NCBI GenBank assembly: GCA_965153355.1
Contig: OZ231127.1
Location: forward strand, 29,636,001-29,700,000
Length of the DNA stretch: 64,000 nt
Direction of reading: 5' to 3'
DNA from: Flaccisagitta enflata
Lineage: Eukaryota > Chaetognatha > Sagittoidea > Aphragmophora
Shown: positions 21,096-32,217 of the stretch, one piece after another
Layout: each line of letters begins with the position of its first letter
How positions within the stretch are numbered: the first letter of the stretch is position 1
The notes under the pieces: generated by a model
Seen by the model: the letters and a program-made list of their open reading frames with translations, nothing else
What the model was told of the DNA's origin: nothing
Database searches by the model: none
Position numbers and translations under genes: made by a program

Positions 21096-24000
21096 TATTA
21101 GAGATGAGATAGAGAGAGAGTCAAAGAGATGGGTAAAAAGCGAAAAGTCGCTTTCCTTTAGAAAAGCGTCTCTTTAGTGTTTCCATACGTATTACATATT
21201 TTTTTTCTTGCAGAATTAACGTTGTCATTTGGTTTATATCAGTGCAGCATCGGATGCTGATCAGTCCGTCTCAAATTGCTACAACTAAACCAAGCACTAG
21301 TATAGAGCAATAATTCGAAAACTTCGACTACTTCGACCTGTAAATATCGGACAATTTAAAAGAAATCTTGTCAGCAAAAAAAATCAGACAACTCTTCTAA
21401 AATAAAACTCAATTCAATTCGCACTCAAACTTGAAGGCATTTTTATTCAACTCTTTTTCAAGTCAAGATGCATGGACTCGTGATTTTACTCATCATCAAC
21501 ATCATGTTCGCCACCTTTTTCATTTGCATGTTTTGCCTCTGTAGGTAATGATATGATACTTTATACGGGATTTATTCCGGTTATAAGGGATTCAGTTCAT
21601 GTTCATTTGTAATTTTTTTAAATCCTATAGTTGGTTTGAAATTTTTTTTAAAACAATATAAGCTAACTCCGTAAATTCTACACAAATGTCCTCTTTCAAT
21701 TTGTTCTCTTCATAGAAACAGGACTGGTATATGAGTGGTATCAGAATGAAAGGTATGTTTATCACTACTCGGGTGCGTTTCGCAGCATGTAGCAATTCAA
21801 TCACTATTTGCAGCATGCGGCAATTCGCCAGAAGCGAATTCAAATGTGGTAAAACATGAGCATGTTGACTACGCACCCTGTCACCGATGAAATGAAAACA
21901 AAAGTATCATTTTAGTCAAATAGTAATGATTATGGTCGGATCTTCACAATTAAGACGAGCAGAAGAGATCATGGGAATGATAACACATAAAACACTTGCA
22001 TGTTTGACTTTATTTCATGTTGAAGGTCTGTAAAAGTGCAAAAATACGAGGGTCGATTCACATTTGATTGTTCTCAAAGTGTTGAAAGTTGGTTTAAGCA
22101 TGACAGCTACTTGAAAAAATTCCAATAGAATGGAGGTTCTGGTTCAATTTTTTTTTTTGCTGTGGGTATGCTGAGAAATACATAGCTTCTGAAAGATATT
22201 CTTTCTTTTTTCATTGTGACTGTGTAAGAAACCGCAGCATTTGAACGATGGATTAGGTGTATGAATAAGCTACCAGGTATAGTATTTGTGAACAGAATCC
22301 AGACGGTTATCAAATAGAAAAGAGCACTGATTTATACACCTTAGATTTAGAACGGTTCCGTGTTTGTTGCCATTTTTTATGTGCGCCAACGCACATCTTT
22401 AAGAGGTTCTGTCCATTGGTCTGTCGGTAACGCATTGGTTCGACGATGCACACGGCGCACACATTGGCCTACTTGGCCTCATTGATTTAAAGCTCTGCTT
22501 ATGTACAGTCACTTTTACAAGGCTAAAATGCCCTACCAATCAAAAAAGATAATGAGATATGAATATGGAGTTTTAACAATTAACATTAAGCAATGGTTAA
22601 AGCGACAAGCAGACATAATTGCACAACTTTGTTACTGTCACAGTTCTTGTTTTTAGTCGCGTGCACGCAAATCTACACCCCGCTTTGCAGTCAGCGGCGA
22701 AAACACAATAGGTATATATATCACTCCGTTGGTTTGGATCCAACCCACTGATGTTGAACAGAATGCTGTAAATAACAACTAGTTGTTGAAATTACATCCG
22801 GCTGTTAAGTTACAAAGTTGGCAAAAATCCAACTTTCACCAAATGAATGAAACCTGCAGAATCATAGTTCTGATGAAATTCTGAGAAATTTGATATGTCA
22901 CACTTAACACTTTTTGTAAGAATTGATTTTTTAAAACATTGTATCATAATTAAATTAAACATTGATAATTTTCTTTATTTTTACATAAAAGTATATGTTG
23001 TGACATATCAAACTTCTCAGAATTTTATCAGGATTATGAATCTGCAATTTAATTACAACGCAATGTTAAAAAAAAATTTTTTTACAAAAAATGTTAAGTG
23101 TGACATATCAAACTTCTCAGAATTTCAAAAGGAGTATGAATCTGCAGGTGTTATTTTATTTTGGAAAAATTGGATTTTTGCCAACTTTAATCAAAACCAA
23201 TGGAGTGATATATATACCTATTGTGTTTTGTCCGCTGACTGTTTGTCCGTCCGTCCTTCCGTCCGTCTGTCTGTCAGTCACACTTTTACTTTTTTTTATC
23301 AATTCTATTCCTCAAAGTCATTTTATGTCATTTAAGGGAATACTAAGTCATTCTAAGTCATTCTAGGTCATTCTAAATTTATGTCTCGCACGCGACTTGT
23401 AGGTGTAGGCCCTGTTTTTTTCAATGAGAATAACAAAAAACATAACCAAAGCGCGATTTATCTAATCACGATGACACGCTTGATAGTGAGTAAAATGGTT
23501 GGAAATTGATGTACCAATGATTGGTGAGAATAGCCCAATCTCTTTTTTATACAAGTAATTCTATCATTTTTTTCTCGATTTGATTATTGCACGCGGAACT
23601 TCAGACTTTATATGTCAATGTTAGTGTGCTTAGCACCAAAAACATGAAAAAAAAAAACGCTTCCTAGCACAGCACTAAGGATATTGAAGATGAATTGATT
23701 TTTTTATAAGAAAAATGTTCAAATATTGATGATATTTCCCTCAGGACTTTTTGACGCGGGCGCTTCAAGAATTGGCAATGAAACACGCAAATGGCGAAGA
23801 AAGGATCACAGCCATGAGAGCCAAATCGGAGAAAATGGAGGTAAATAAGGTCAAATGACCCTGCCCCTACTACTTGCCCCCGTCCTTAATCACAGCCATG
23901 AGAGCCAAATCGGAGAAAATGGAGGTAAACAAGGGCAAATGCCCCTGCCCCTACCACTTACCCCTGACCCTAATCACAGCCGTGAGAGCAAAATCAGAGA

Positions 24001-25973
24001 AAATGGAGGTAAATTAGATTTACTCCTGCCCCTAAACCTTGCCCCTACCACTTGCCTCAGCCTTTCATTACAGTCATGAGAGCAAAATCAGAAATAAATG
24101 GAGGTTAATTAGATTTAAATGCCCCTGCCCCTTAACCTTGCCCCTACCACTTGTCTCAGCCTTTGATTACAGCCATGAGAGCAAAATCAGAAATAAATGG
24201 AAGTAATTAAGAAAATAAAAATGCAATTGCCCCTAGTCCATGTCCAGGATCACTGGGCCTTCTACATTATGGTTACCATCACGCAAATAAGACAATTTTG
24301 TGTCTGGCCTTGTTTCTTGTTTTATGTCATTTCCCTTTTGGGTCGTTTTTATTGCGGTGGAACCTTGATGTTCTTTTGTAATAATAGGAAACCATGATTG
24401 CCCCAAGACGTTTATGAGGAGGAATCAACACAATGATGGCTTTTGTTCACATGGGATTAGATGTTGCCTTCGGTGTTGTCTTTGATGTTTCCTCTTTCAT
24501 TCATTCATCCATTCATTTATTCTTTCATCGATTCATCGATTCATTGATTCCTTCCTTCCTTCCTAATTCCTTCCTTCTTCCCAATCTTCCTTCCATCCTT
24601 TCTATATTACTTCCATCCAACTTTTCATTCAATCATTCATTCATTCATTCTTTCATTTTCGGAACGTGACCTGGGGCCGGGGTGCGTTAGAGTCCCGAGT
24701 AGAGGAGACGACGGCGGAACTTTGATGTTGCCTCCATTAATTTATTCATTCTATTAATTTATTTATTCATTCATTCATTCATTCACTATTCATTCATTCA
24801 TTCATTCATTCATTCCATTCATTCATTCATTCATTCATTCATTTTCATTCATTCATTCATTCGTTCATTTCCAGAACGAGACCCGGGACGCGTTAGAGTC
24901 CCGAGTAGAGGAGGCGATGGCTGAACTTCACGACATTTTAGCTGGAAGAGAAGAAATGCTGAAAGGACAAATATCCCGAGAAATCGGAGAAAGGGTTGGA
25001 ACATTGAATCCTAATGTCAACCAATGCGAGACGATAGTGGTAAAGTTAAAACAGGCCGGATACGGCCACCAGTGCCAGACGGGTAGGCGAAGTGAAATGC
25101 ATGTTTTCCCACTTTTCAACTCGAAGCATGACGAACCAGACCAGACCCAGACAGACGGACTTGAACTGAGACAGACAGACGGACAGAACAGACAGACAGA
25201 CAGACAGACAGACGGGCAGACAGACAGACAGACAAACCGCCTCTTATAGGGGTGCGTGTCCGCAACTAAAAACTAACATGCTGAAAGAACAAATATCCTG
25301 AAAACTTGGGAGAAGAGTTTGAGACATTGAAACTAATGTTCATGAATGCAAGACATTTGTACAGGTTAGTTAAAAGAGACTGACATGCTGAAAGAATAGA
25401 TATCCCATGGGAAGAAGGGTTAGAGACATTGAATCCAATTTTAACCAATGCAGGAACGTTGGTACAGGTTAGTTGAAAGAGACTGACATGCTGAAAGAAA
25501 TTAGAACAAGGTCAACAATCCTTAGTCGCGTGGTAATAAAGGTACTAAAGGTACTAAAGGTAATAAAGGTAATAAAGGTAAAGGTAATAAAGGTAAAGGT
25601 AATAAGGGTAATAAATCAAGAAAAATTACTTAAAAGTACATATGTGCCCTAAAGTACTCCATAAGTACCTAAAGTGTAATTACCAAGTACTCACCTGTCA
25701 AATGCCCTCAAACACATAAGTACCTAAAGTACCATATAATGTACCCTTGATACCTATAGTTACCTTAAGTGCCCTAAAGTACCCTAAAGTACCCTAAAGA
25801 GAGTATAAAAGTGCTTTAATACCCTAAAGTAACCTTAAGTTACCTTTAAAATGAAGATTTTAGCTATATTTAAAAAATGTTAGGACAGACAGACCGACAA
25901 ACCGACCGACCGACAAACCGACATAACAGCTCTAGAGTCGCGTTCACGCGACTAAAGAAGGTTGAGACATTGA

Positions 25974-26030
<57 letters not shown>

Positions 26031-27342
26031 AAAGATCTTCTTTTACTAGTAAACCAAGAATTGGTTGAAGACTTTCAGTTTACGAGATCGACATTTCATT
26101 GAGAAAAAATGATCAGATAAATTTCAGCTCAAACAAAAGACTAAAATAAAGTTCTCGGCGTTGAGTGGTTAGGCGAAGTGTTAGATGAAGATGATTTGCA
26201 TATTGTACAGAGAAGAAATGAAGCACCGTTTTGAATGAAATGAAGTTTTTTACAACAATCTGTCCCCTCATCTTTTCAAATATTGTGTTTCCGCTGGAGC
26301 TATGAAGAGATGTTCTTATCGAAGGGCCTGAACAATGTAAATCAGAACCCTAGGACTCTCTAAAAATACTAATATCGTAGAATGAATTGTGACGATTATA
26401 TCTATCTAAACTGAGCATAGTTTGCTGAAGGCGATTGTAAGTTCTGTGAAGTAGAATAAAACTATTCATACGCCACTCCCGGCCTCTCATACGCCTACTG
26501 AGGGAGTGACAACAGTCACGTGACGGCGCTGAAGTGCAGGGATCACCCGCGTTCGATTGATTTGATGAATGAGCGACGGTTTGACACACCTAAAGCTGGA
26601 TCGTTTTTTTCAGGATATCGATGGAATTATCAAATACATGGAAGAAGCTCTCAGAGAGACGGACCCGGCGGCGTTCCTTATGGTAAGAAATTCTTACTAA
26701 GAATAGATCCTTGATTTTTTAAAAAGAAAGCAAGTGAAATGACTTTGTCCAAGGTAATTGTTGGGGAGAAATATATCTTGATCTTGCTTAACCCAGCCAA
26801 ATTCAAGTATCCGCGAAGTTAGACAATCTCTCTCTCCTGTTTTTTCTCCATTTCAGGCTTCGAATGGACTCAATGACAGGTAAGAAAAGATACCATTTGG
26901 TGATTTCTTTACCTCATTACCGTAGGCTTTAGTCTATTCAAAAAAGAATTTTTGACTTTTTTTTGTGAAAATAGAGATTTTCATAGATGTGTGTTGTTGT
27001 AATGAAAATGGATAAAACTCAGTACAAATCGTTTAATGATACACTGTAGATACTAATGACTCTGGATCTAGGCCAGTTCTTCCGATCATCTTTTTTCTTG
27101 TTCTAATTTCACCCGAAAAAAGGATTCACGCGTTGTTGAAAGAGCCGATTCCTTGGGACGCTGCCGGTGGCACCACTCCCTCCTCTTCCTCTTCCTCCTC
27201 CGCCTCATCCTCACAATGTCCTCCTCCTCCTCCTCCTCCCGAAGCCCAGTTGACTGACATGGAAGTCTCTCTTTATGGCGCCTGTCAACTGGCTTTGCAT
27301 CGAGAACGACAACTGCTCTCTGAGATTGACTTCTTACCGCAG
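18836..27342 (+). CDS. TRIM9/TRIM67-like E3 ubiquitin ligase, partial, right-arm copy
   Basis: Same gene as at 2,742–11,355, on the plus strand. The exons, listed separately, encode in order B-box1 (C-x2-C, then HPKRG..STH), B-box2 beginning CP-T-H and MYCLTC, a coiled coil, a COS-box piece (EEALRETDPAAFLM), a microexon ASNGLND and a last exon ending RQLLSEIDFLPQ. This series aligns in order with TRIM9 from B-box1 to the end of the COS region (for example CEQC.VFYC, MYC..C..P.CY.C, ENDP.GFLQ.SDALIRRV, LLQSIHQLDF); the comparison is from memory of the family. RING, FN3 and SPRY are missing. Exon phases agree, so the frame through the eight exons is open. In this arm exon 8 is complete, but exon 5 has altered residues at its end. 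Confidence 0.85.
19451..19553 (+). CDS. TRIM9-like exon: B-box1, second half
   Basis: Acceptor ctctcag and donor gtaagt. It encodes ACLKALHPKRGALSTHNMV and so on, the typical C..H-P-x-R-G..H end of B-box1, then the linker to B-box2. The phase (103 bp) fits the next exon, whose first codon completes CPTHEE. A partial diverged copy of its second half lies at about 19,630–19,690. Confidence 0.8.
20351..20478 (+). CDS. TRIM9-like exon: B-box2
   Basis: It encodes HEETLKMYCLTCQAPICYLC, then FGKHESHDISEL and KDQR, the CHC3H2 B-box2 zinc ligands, with donor gtgagt. Its first ~60 bp, including the acceptor side, are duplicated just upstream (20,278–20,335) with a broken frame. Confidence 0.85.
22690..23239. 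mobile_element. Fold-back MITE-like element, right-arm copy
   Basis: Mirror of 6,882–7,405, with an added diverged copy of the segment around TGTGACATATCAAACTTCTC, so it is longer and less regular than the left copy. Confidence 0.7.
23745..23840 (+). CDS. TRIM9-like exon: coiled coil part 1
   Basis: A 96-bp phase-0 exon encoding DFLTRALQELAMKHANGEER and on to RAKSEKME, with heptad-like spacing. Acceptor cctcag, donor gtaaat. Its last ~36 bp and donor recur about five times downstream to about 24,205. Confidence 0.75.
23805..24205 (+). repeat. 84–97-bp tandem repeat of exon end plus donor
   Basis: Five copies of an ATCACAGCCATGAGAGC-type unit ending in a gtaaat- or gttaat-like donor, starting near 23,805, 23,889, 23,973, 24,067 and 24,164. 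The first is the true 3' end of coiled-coil exon 1. Mirrored at about 5,890–6,320. Confidence 0.9.
24875..25039 (+). CDS. TRIM9-like exon: coiled coil part 2
   Basis: It encodes NETRDALESRVEEAMAEL, then ILAGREEMLKGQISREI, and so on. The last dozen residues differ from the left arm. A partial copy of its 5' edge lies at 24,661–24,720, and copies of its 3' edge with donor lie at 25,278–25,375 and 25,382–25,480. Confidence 0.75.
26614..26682 (+). CDS. TRIM9-like exon: COS-box piece
   Basis: 23 codons, DIDGIIKYMEEALRETDP then AAFLM, in phase 0. Acceptor tttttcag, donor gtaaga. Equivalent to the EYCLEVIKENDPSGFLQ segment of TRIM9. Confidence 0.8.
26857..26879 (+). CDS. TRIM9-like 23-bp microexon
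   Basis: Acceptor tttcag, 23 bp encoding ASNGLND plus two bases of Arg, donor gtaaga. Phases before and after fit exactly. The left arm has ASNGLTD at 3,126–3,148. Confidence 0.7.
27123..27342 (+). CDS. TRIM9-like exon: COS end / linker
   Basis: It encodes RIHALLKEPIPWDAAGG, a poly-Ser stretch, a poly-Pro stretch and a tail ending HRERQLLSEIDFLPQ, which fits the LLQSIHQLDF region of TRIM9. Donor gtttga. Copies of its last ~55 bp with donor follow at about 27,398, 27,505 and 27,745. The left arm lacks the poly-Pro/DMEVSLYG part. Confidence 0.75.
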
Positions 27343-27790
27343 GTTTGATAAGAAGGGTTTCTTATTCTGTCTGATGTCTGGTCTGTCTGTCTGTAAACTG
27401 GCATTGCATCGAGAACGACAACTGCTCTCTGAAATAGATTTCCTGCCGCAGGTTTGATCAGAAGGGTTTCTAATTCTGTCTGATGTCTGGTCTGTCTGTC
27501 TGTCAACTGGCGTTGCATCGAGAGCGACAACTGCTCTCTGAGATTGACTTCTTACCGCAGGTTTGATCAAAAGCAAGAAGAGTTGACTTATTTTAGGGTG
27601 TAGTCACGCATCTCTATAATAGCTTCAGTTCATGTTGATCCGTTTGTTAACTTGCAGGTTTGATAAGGAAAGGGGTCAACTTATTTCAGGGTAAAAAGTC
27701 ACACATCGATATTGACCGTAGAACGCTTTGTTGGTCTGTTTGTCAACTGGTATTGCATCGAGAAAGGAATCTCAGAAATAGGTTTGATCA
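27285..27790 (+). repeat. ~104-bp tandem repeat of exon end plus donor (right arm)
   Basis: Three near-perfect units and one partial unit, each encoding LHRERQLLSEIDFLPQ followed by gtttgat and a CTGTCTGTCTG tract. The left-arm counterpart at 2,205–2,800 has four full units plus a partial one. Confidence 0.9.
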
Positions 27791-27923
27791 GAAGAACTTC
27801 TCTTCATAGCATAAAATACATATCTTACACAGGCTAACACAGCTATCATCACCTCTATCTTTTTGTCTGTCGGTCAAACTGGCTTTTCATCGAAGAACGA
27901 TTGCGCGTGTATGTGTGCGTTTC

Positions 27924-28037
<114 letters not shown>

Positions 28038-28879
28038 CGCGCGCGCGTGTGTTTTATGTGTATATTTGTCTGCGCAGAACTTTGGCGTATCACGTCGTTT
28101 TACCCCAAAGCGTTTGTTTTATTGCTTGAGGTCAGTTCCTTTCTCTCTCCTCATTCTAAATGCTAATCAAACCTCAAGGTTTACAGCCTCTATCGCTGGA
28201 GAAGGCCACCAACACTCTACACTCCACAGATTCAGTGCCAGTCTAGTCGGTTGGTTTGGAATGTAAGGTTTACAGCGTCTATCTCAGGATAGAGCCTCCA
28301 TCACTCCTTAGCTTCAATGGCAGTCTAGACTGTCTAGTGGGTGGGTTTGGAACTTAAGGGTTACAGCCGAGTGCTATTATGCCATGCTAACATGCAATGT
28401 TCTTTTGGGTATGCTACGATGCAACACTACCAATACCATGCTATGCTCCAATGGCGTAATGTCATGCTGCCTTGCCATCATGCTATGCTGCCAAGTAATC
28501 CTGTTATGCTGCCTTGCCATCATGTAATGCTGCTAGGTGTCCATCATATGCTGCCATGGCAACATGCTATGATGCTAGGTCTCAATTCTATGCTGCCATT
28601 CCATCATGCTATGATGCTAGGTCTCAATTCTATGCTGCCTTGCCAACATCTTTCTCTTTTCTCGATTGGAATTGGTCTGTCGGAAACTTCTTTGTTCTCA
28701 CACTTTTTCAAGCGTGACATTGAACTAAGCAACCCGTCTCATCGTAAACTTCCCCTTTCTCTTGTTTTCACTCGTTCTTCTGCTTCTATATGTCCCTTTT
28801 TGTCTGTCCCTCTGTCCAATTGTCAGTCTGTCGCTCCCTCTCTCCCTAACGCATACACCTACAAATACACAAGGTAATA

Positions 28880-28952
<73 letters not shown>

Positions 28953-28981
28953 TCTCTCTCACTCTCTCTCTCTCTCTCTCA

Positions 28982-29126
<145 letters not shown>

Positions 29127-30394
29127 CCCCACACATTACCCCACACTAGAGTGGCACTATCGATCTCATACCCTCCATCCTCGAAGTGAAATGGCGACTT
29201 TAGCCCTTTGGTTGACTGAAGGAACCCATAAATGTGCATTTTTATGGAATTCCAGGGAGCACGGGCTCTATATCTGTCAGGGGTATTACCCCCATTTTCT
29301 TCTCGGTTTTCAAGTCTCTCAATTTGACACATTTTAACTTCTTTCCTTCATAACTTCTTGTAGAAGTGAGTAAAACCCCTGGGATTGGTTTTATTTGAAA
29401 GATGATAGGAAGTAGATTTCCTTAAACTATAAACCTGGGATGAGGGGCCCTAAGGGGCCCTAGAGAACCCCTTGAGGAACTAAATGTCCTAAAATGGCAG
29501 GGTACAGCAAAGTCTGATAATTTTCTTTTTCAAATCTTACTTGAATTACTTGATAAACTTATTCTCAACATCATTTGATATATCTAGTAACTTTGTAAAA
29601 GAATAGGGATACAGTTGGCAAAAAGGGCCCTTGGGGGTACCCAACGTAAGGTCCCAAATACCCCAAAAATCCTGCACATCTAAACAATTTACAAATTTTC
29701 ATGGATTAAAGACGGATCAAATCTATGCAATTTGATTTGAAACATGATAAAAAGGTATAACTAATTCAATGCTTGTAGTGAGGGGCTCAAAAGTATCCAG
29801 TAGGCGGCCCTAAATGTCCAAAAACAGGAAAATTTTTATACAAATTGAGAATTTTCTCCATTTTAGTTCTAACAACCACCTGCAATTCATTATAAGAATA
29901 TTGTTGAGCTTCTCTGATAACTATCTTGGCAAAAGGGGCCCAAAGGGTACCCTAAATGCATAGTATAGCTCAAAGGGTACCCTAAATGCAAAGTATAGCT
30001 AAACAAGCCCAACAGGCCAACAGTCGCGTGCTATGTTACACACAATTACTCAACTTCATACGACAGAACTTCATACTACATGACGTCTGTCCCAAAAAAG
30101 TTACATTCTGAACTGCAACGACTGTCAATAAAAAAGTTGACAAAATATCTAAAATACTAATGCTATGTACCCAGCCTTTTAAAGTATATACTCAATAACA
30201 CCCAAAAATACTTAAAAACACCTAAATATACCCAAAAATACTTAAGTACCCTAAAGTACCCTGAAATACCCTAGTGTATCTTAAAATACCTCAAGAAACC
30301 TTAAAAAGTCATAATTTCAAAAATGTGAAGGACGCACCCACCTACCAACCTACACAGCAAGGTGTAGAGTTGTGTGCAAGCGACTAAAAATTTG

Positions 30395-30781
30395 GATTTG
30401 GATTCTTGTCTCTATCTTTAACAGTTTAGGAGCTAAACCTTTCTGAAGTGAATGACCATCTTTTTGAAATGCACTTTTTCCATAGGGATTGCAGAAGTAA
30501 TTTGTGTGTTTTCATTCAAACCAATGTCATGTTAAACAAAGATGCACCAGACCTGAATGCCAGATGCAAGCATGAATGCCAGATTGATGTTAAATGAATA
30601 GACGATCCAGAGTTTTCTAAGGGTCTAAGATTTGAATGAGTTTGTTTGAGTTTCAATGGCTTAATCAACCATTTGAAGCTGCATCCAGCAATGTATGGCA
30701 AGGGACTTCAGGGACGTCACTGTCGGGCTTGAAAATGTGTTGTGAACAAATTTTGTAGGAAGGAAAAAAAAAAGAAAAGAG

Positions 30782-30838
<57 letters not shown>

Positions 30839-30840
30839 TA
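30395..30840. repeat. Left half of inner inverted repeat
   Basis: 30,395–30,540 pairs with 32,060–32,205 and 30,655–30,840 with 31,600–31,812, both inverted. The region includes a GA tract and a CTTTTCCATAGGGATTGCAG motif. Confidence 0.85.
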
Positions 30841-31195
30841 AACACAACAGATGAACTTTTTTGAATCAAATTCTACGGGGGACCAACCGACCGACGGACA
30901 GACAAAGCGGGGTGAAGTCGCGTAGCACGCAACTGAAAGCCCATGTACTAACAAAAATATGAACATTTCCAATGATTTATCTAATCCTCCTAGAACCTTG
31001 AAAGGAAACAAGCGCGGAACCTATGTTTATCCTCTGAGACAAGACACAGTAAAATTGAAGTCTGAAAGGGAAGATTCAAGGGCTGATAGGCACGACGCAG
31101 ACAGTAGGGATTTATGGTAACCCATTTTATGCAGAAAAGTAGCCTGGGGCTCTTCGGTCACTTGCAGGTCACTTTATGACAGGTTTTTGGAAAAA
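30836..31195 (+). repeat. Direct repeat shared with 63,606–63,960
   Basis: Nearly the same sequence and order (GACAGATAAACACAACAG, CTACGGGGGACCAACCGACC, GAGACAAGACACAG) at both places. No coding function is evident. Confidence 0.9.
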
Positions 31196-31444
31196 GGAAC
31201 CATAATCATGAAACCTTCACCAGAGTCACTTCTCTTTTAGTGAAAAGTTAGTATAGAAGAGAGTATAGAACAGAGCCTTCAACAGGTTTATTTAACTAAT
31301 AGACATGAAGTTAGTGACCTGTAAAGGGCTCCTTTCAGTACTCTAACTTTTTTCAAGAAGAAAAGTGACCTGCAAAGCTCTGCCAGGCTCTATTAGGGAC
31401 CTGTCATCTTGCAGTCGCTTTAGAAAACAAAGGCCGGATACCTG

Positions 31445-31600
31445 CGTGGTGTTGACGTCGTTGGCGCAGCGCGTGACGTGGCATCGAGAGGATTGGCGTG
31501 GCCGTGACGCAGCGGCTGCCGGACCGATTCATCATCGTCAACGTCAGCGCATAGGTACTTTGACGGTTGGAGACTGTATTCTACGCGGTTCTTTACATCT
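31445..31600 (-). mobile_element. Fragment of the BEL/Pao leader
   Basis: Reverse complement of 62,958–63,108, the stretch just upstream of gag. It includes GACGTCGTTGGCGCAGCGCG and GACTGTATTCTACGCGG. No LTR is visible next to it; a TC microsatellite follows. Confidence 0.85.
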
Positions 31601-31604
31601 GCTA

Positions 31605-31661
<57 letters not shown>

Positions 31662-32205
31662 CTTTTTTTTCCCTTCCTACAAAATTTGTTCACAACACAA
31701 TTTCAAGCCCAACAAACTTTCAAGCCCGACAAACTTTCAAGCCCGACAGTGACTTCCCAGAAGTCCCTTGCCATACATTGCTGGACGCAGCTTTGAATGG
31801 TTGATTAAGCCATTTAAATCTTAGACCGTTAGAAGACCCTTGGATTGTTCATTCATTTGGCACCAATCTGGTGTCTGGTATCCGGTATCTGGTATCTGGT
31901 ATCTTTCTAGTTGCGTGCATGCGACTCTACAACCCACTGTCTGTCTGTCTGTCTGTCTGTCTGTTGGTCGATGACGCTTAGCTTTTTTTCCCCCGCCCCT
32001 GCCCACCCGCACGCGACTAAGGTAGCCAAGTATCCGGCCTTGTTTGTTTAGAATCGACATTTGTTTGAATGAAAACATTGCCAAAATCACTTCTGCAATC
32101 CCTATGGAAAAAGTGCATTTTAGCAAAAAGGTCATTCACTTCAGAGAGCTCTAGCTCCTAAACTGTTAAAGATAGAGACAAAAAGTTATGTTTCCCAGAT
32201 TCCAA
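31600..32205. repeat. Right half of inner inverted repeat
   Basis: Inverse of 30,395–30,840. It contains a local triplication of CAAGCCCGACAAACTTT (31,705–31,748) and a terminal-hairpin element. Confidence 0.85.
31905..32045 (+). mobile_element. Terminal-hairpin element
   Basis: AGTTGCG-TGCA-TGCGACT (one wobble), CTACAACCC, a (GTCT)n core, CCCCTGCCCACCCGCAC, GCGACT, and an end AGTATCCGGCCTTGTTT. Confidence 0.75.
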
Positions 32206-32217
32206 ATCCCAATTTTT

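Noticed and set aside
29147-29340. ATGGCGACTTTAGCCC frame as a SPRY exon of the TRIM gene
   Set aside because: The same sequence occurs at 719–905 and at 33,438–33,624 as part of a repeated non-coding terminus, and it lacks SPRY motifs.
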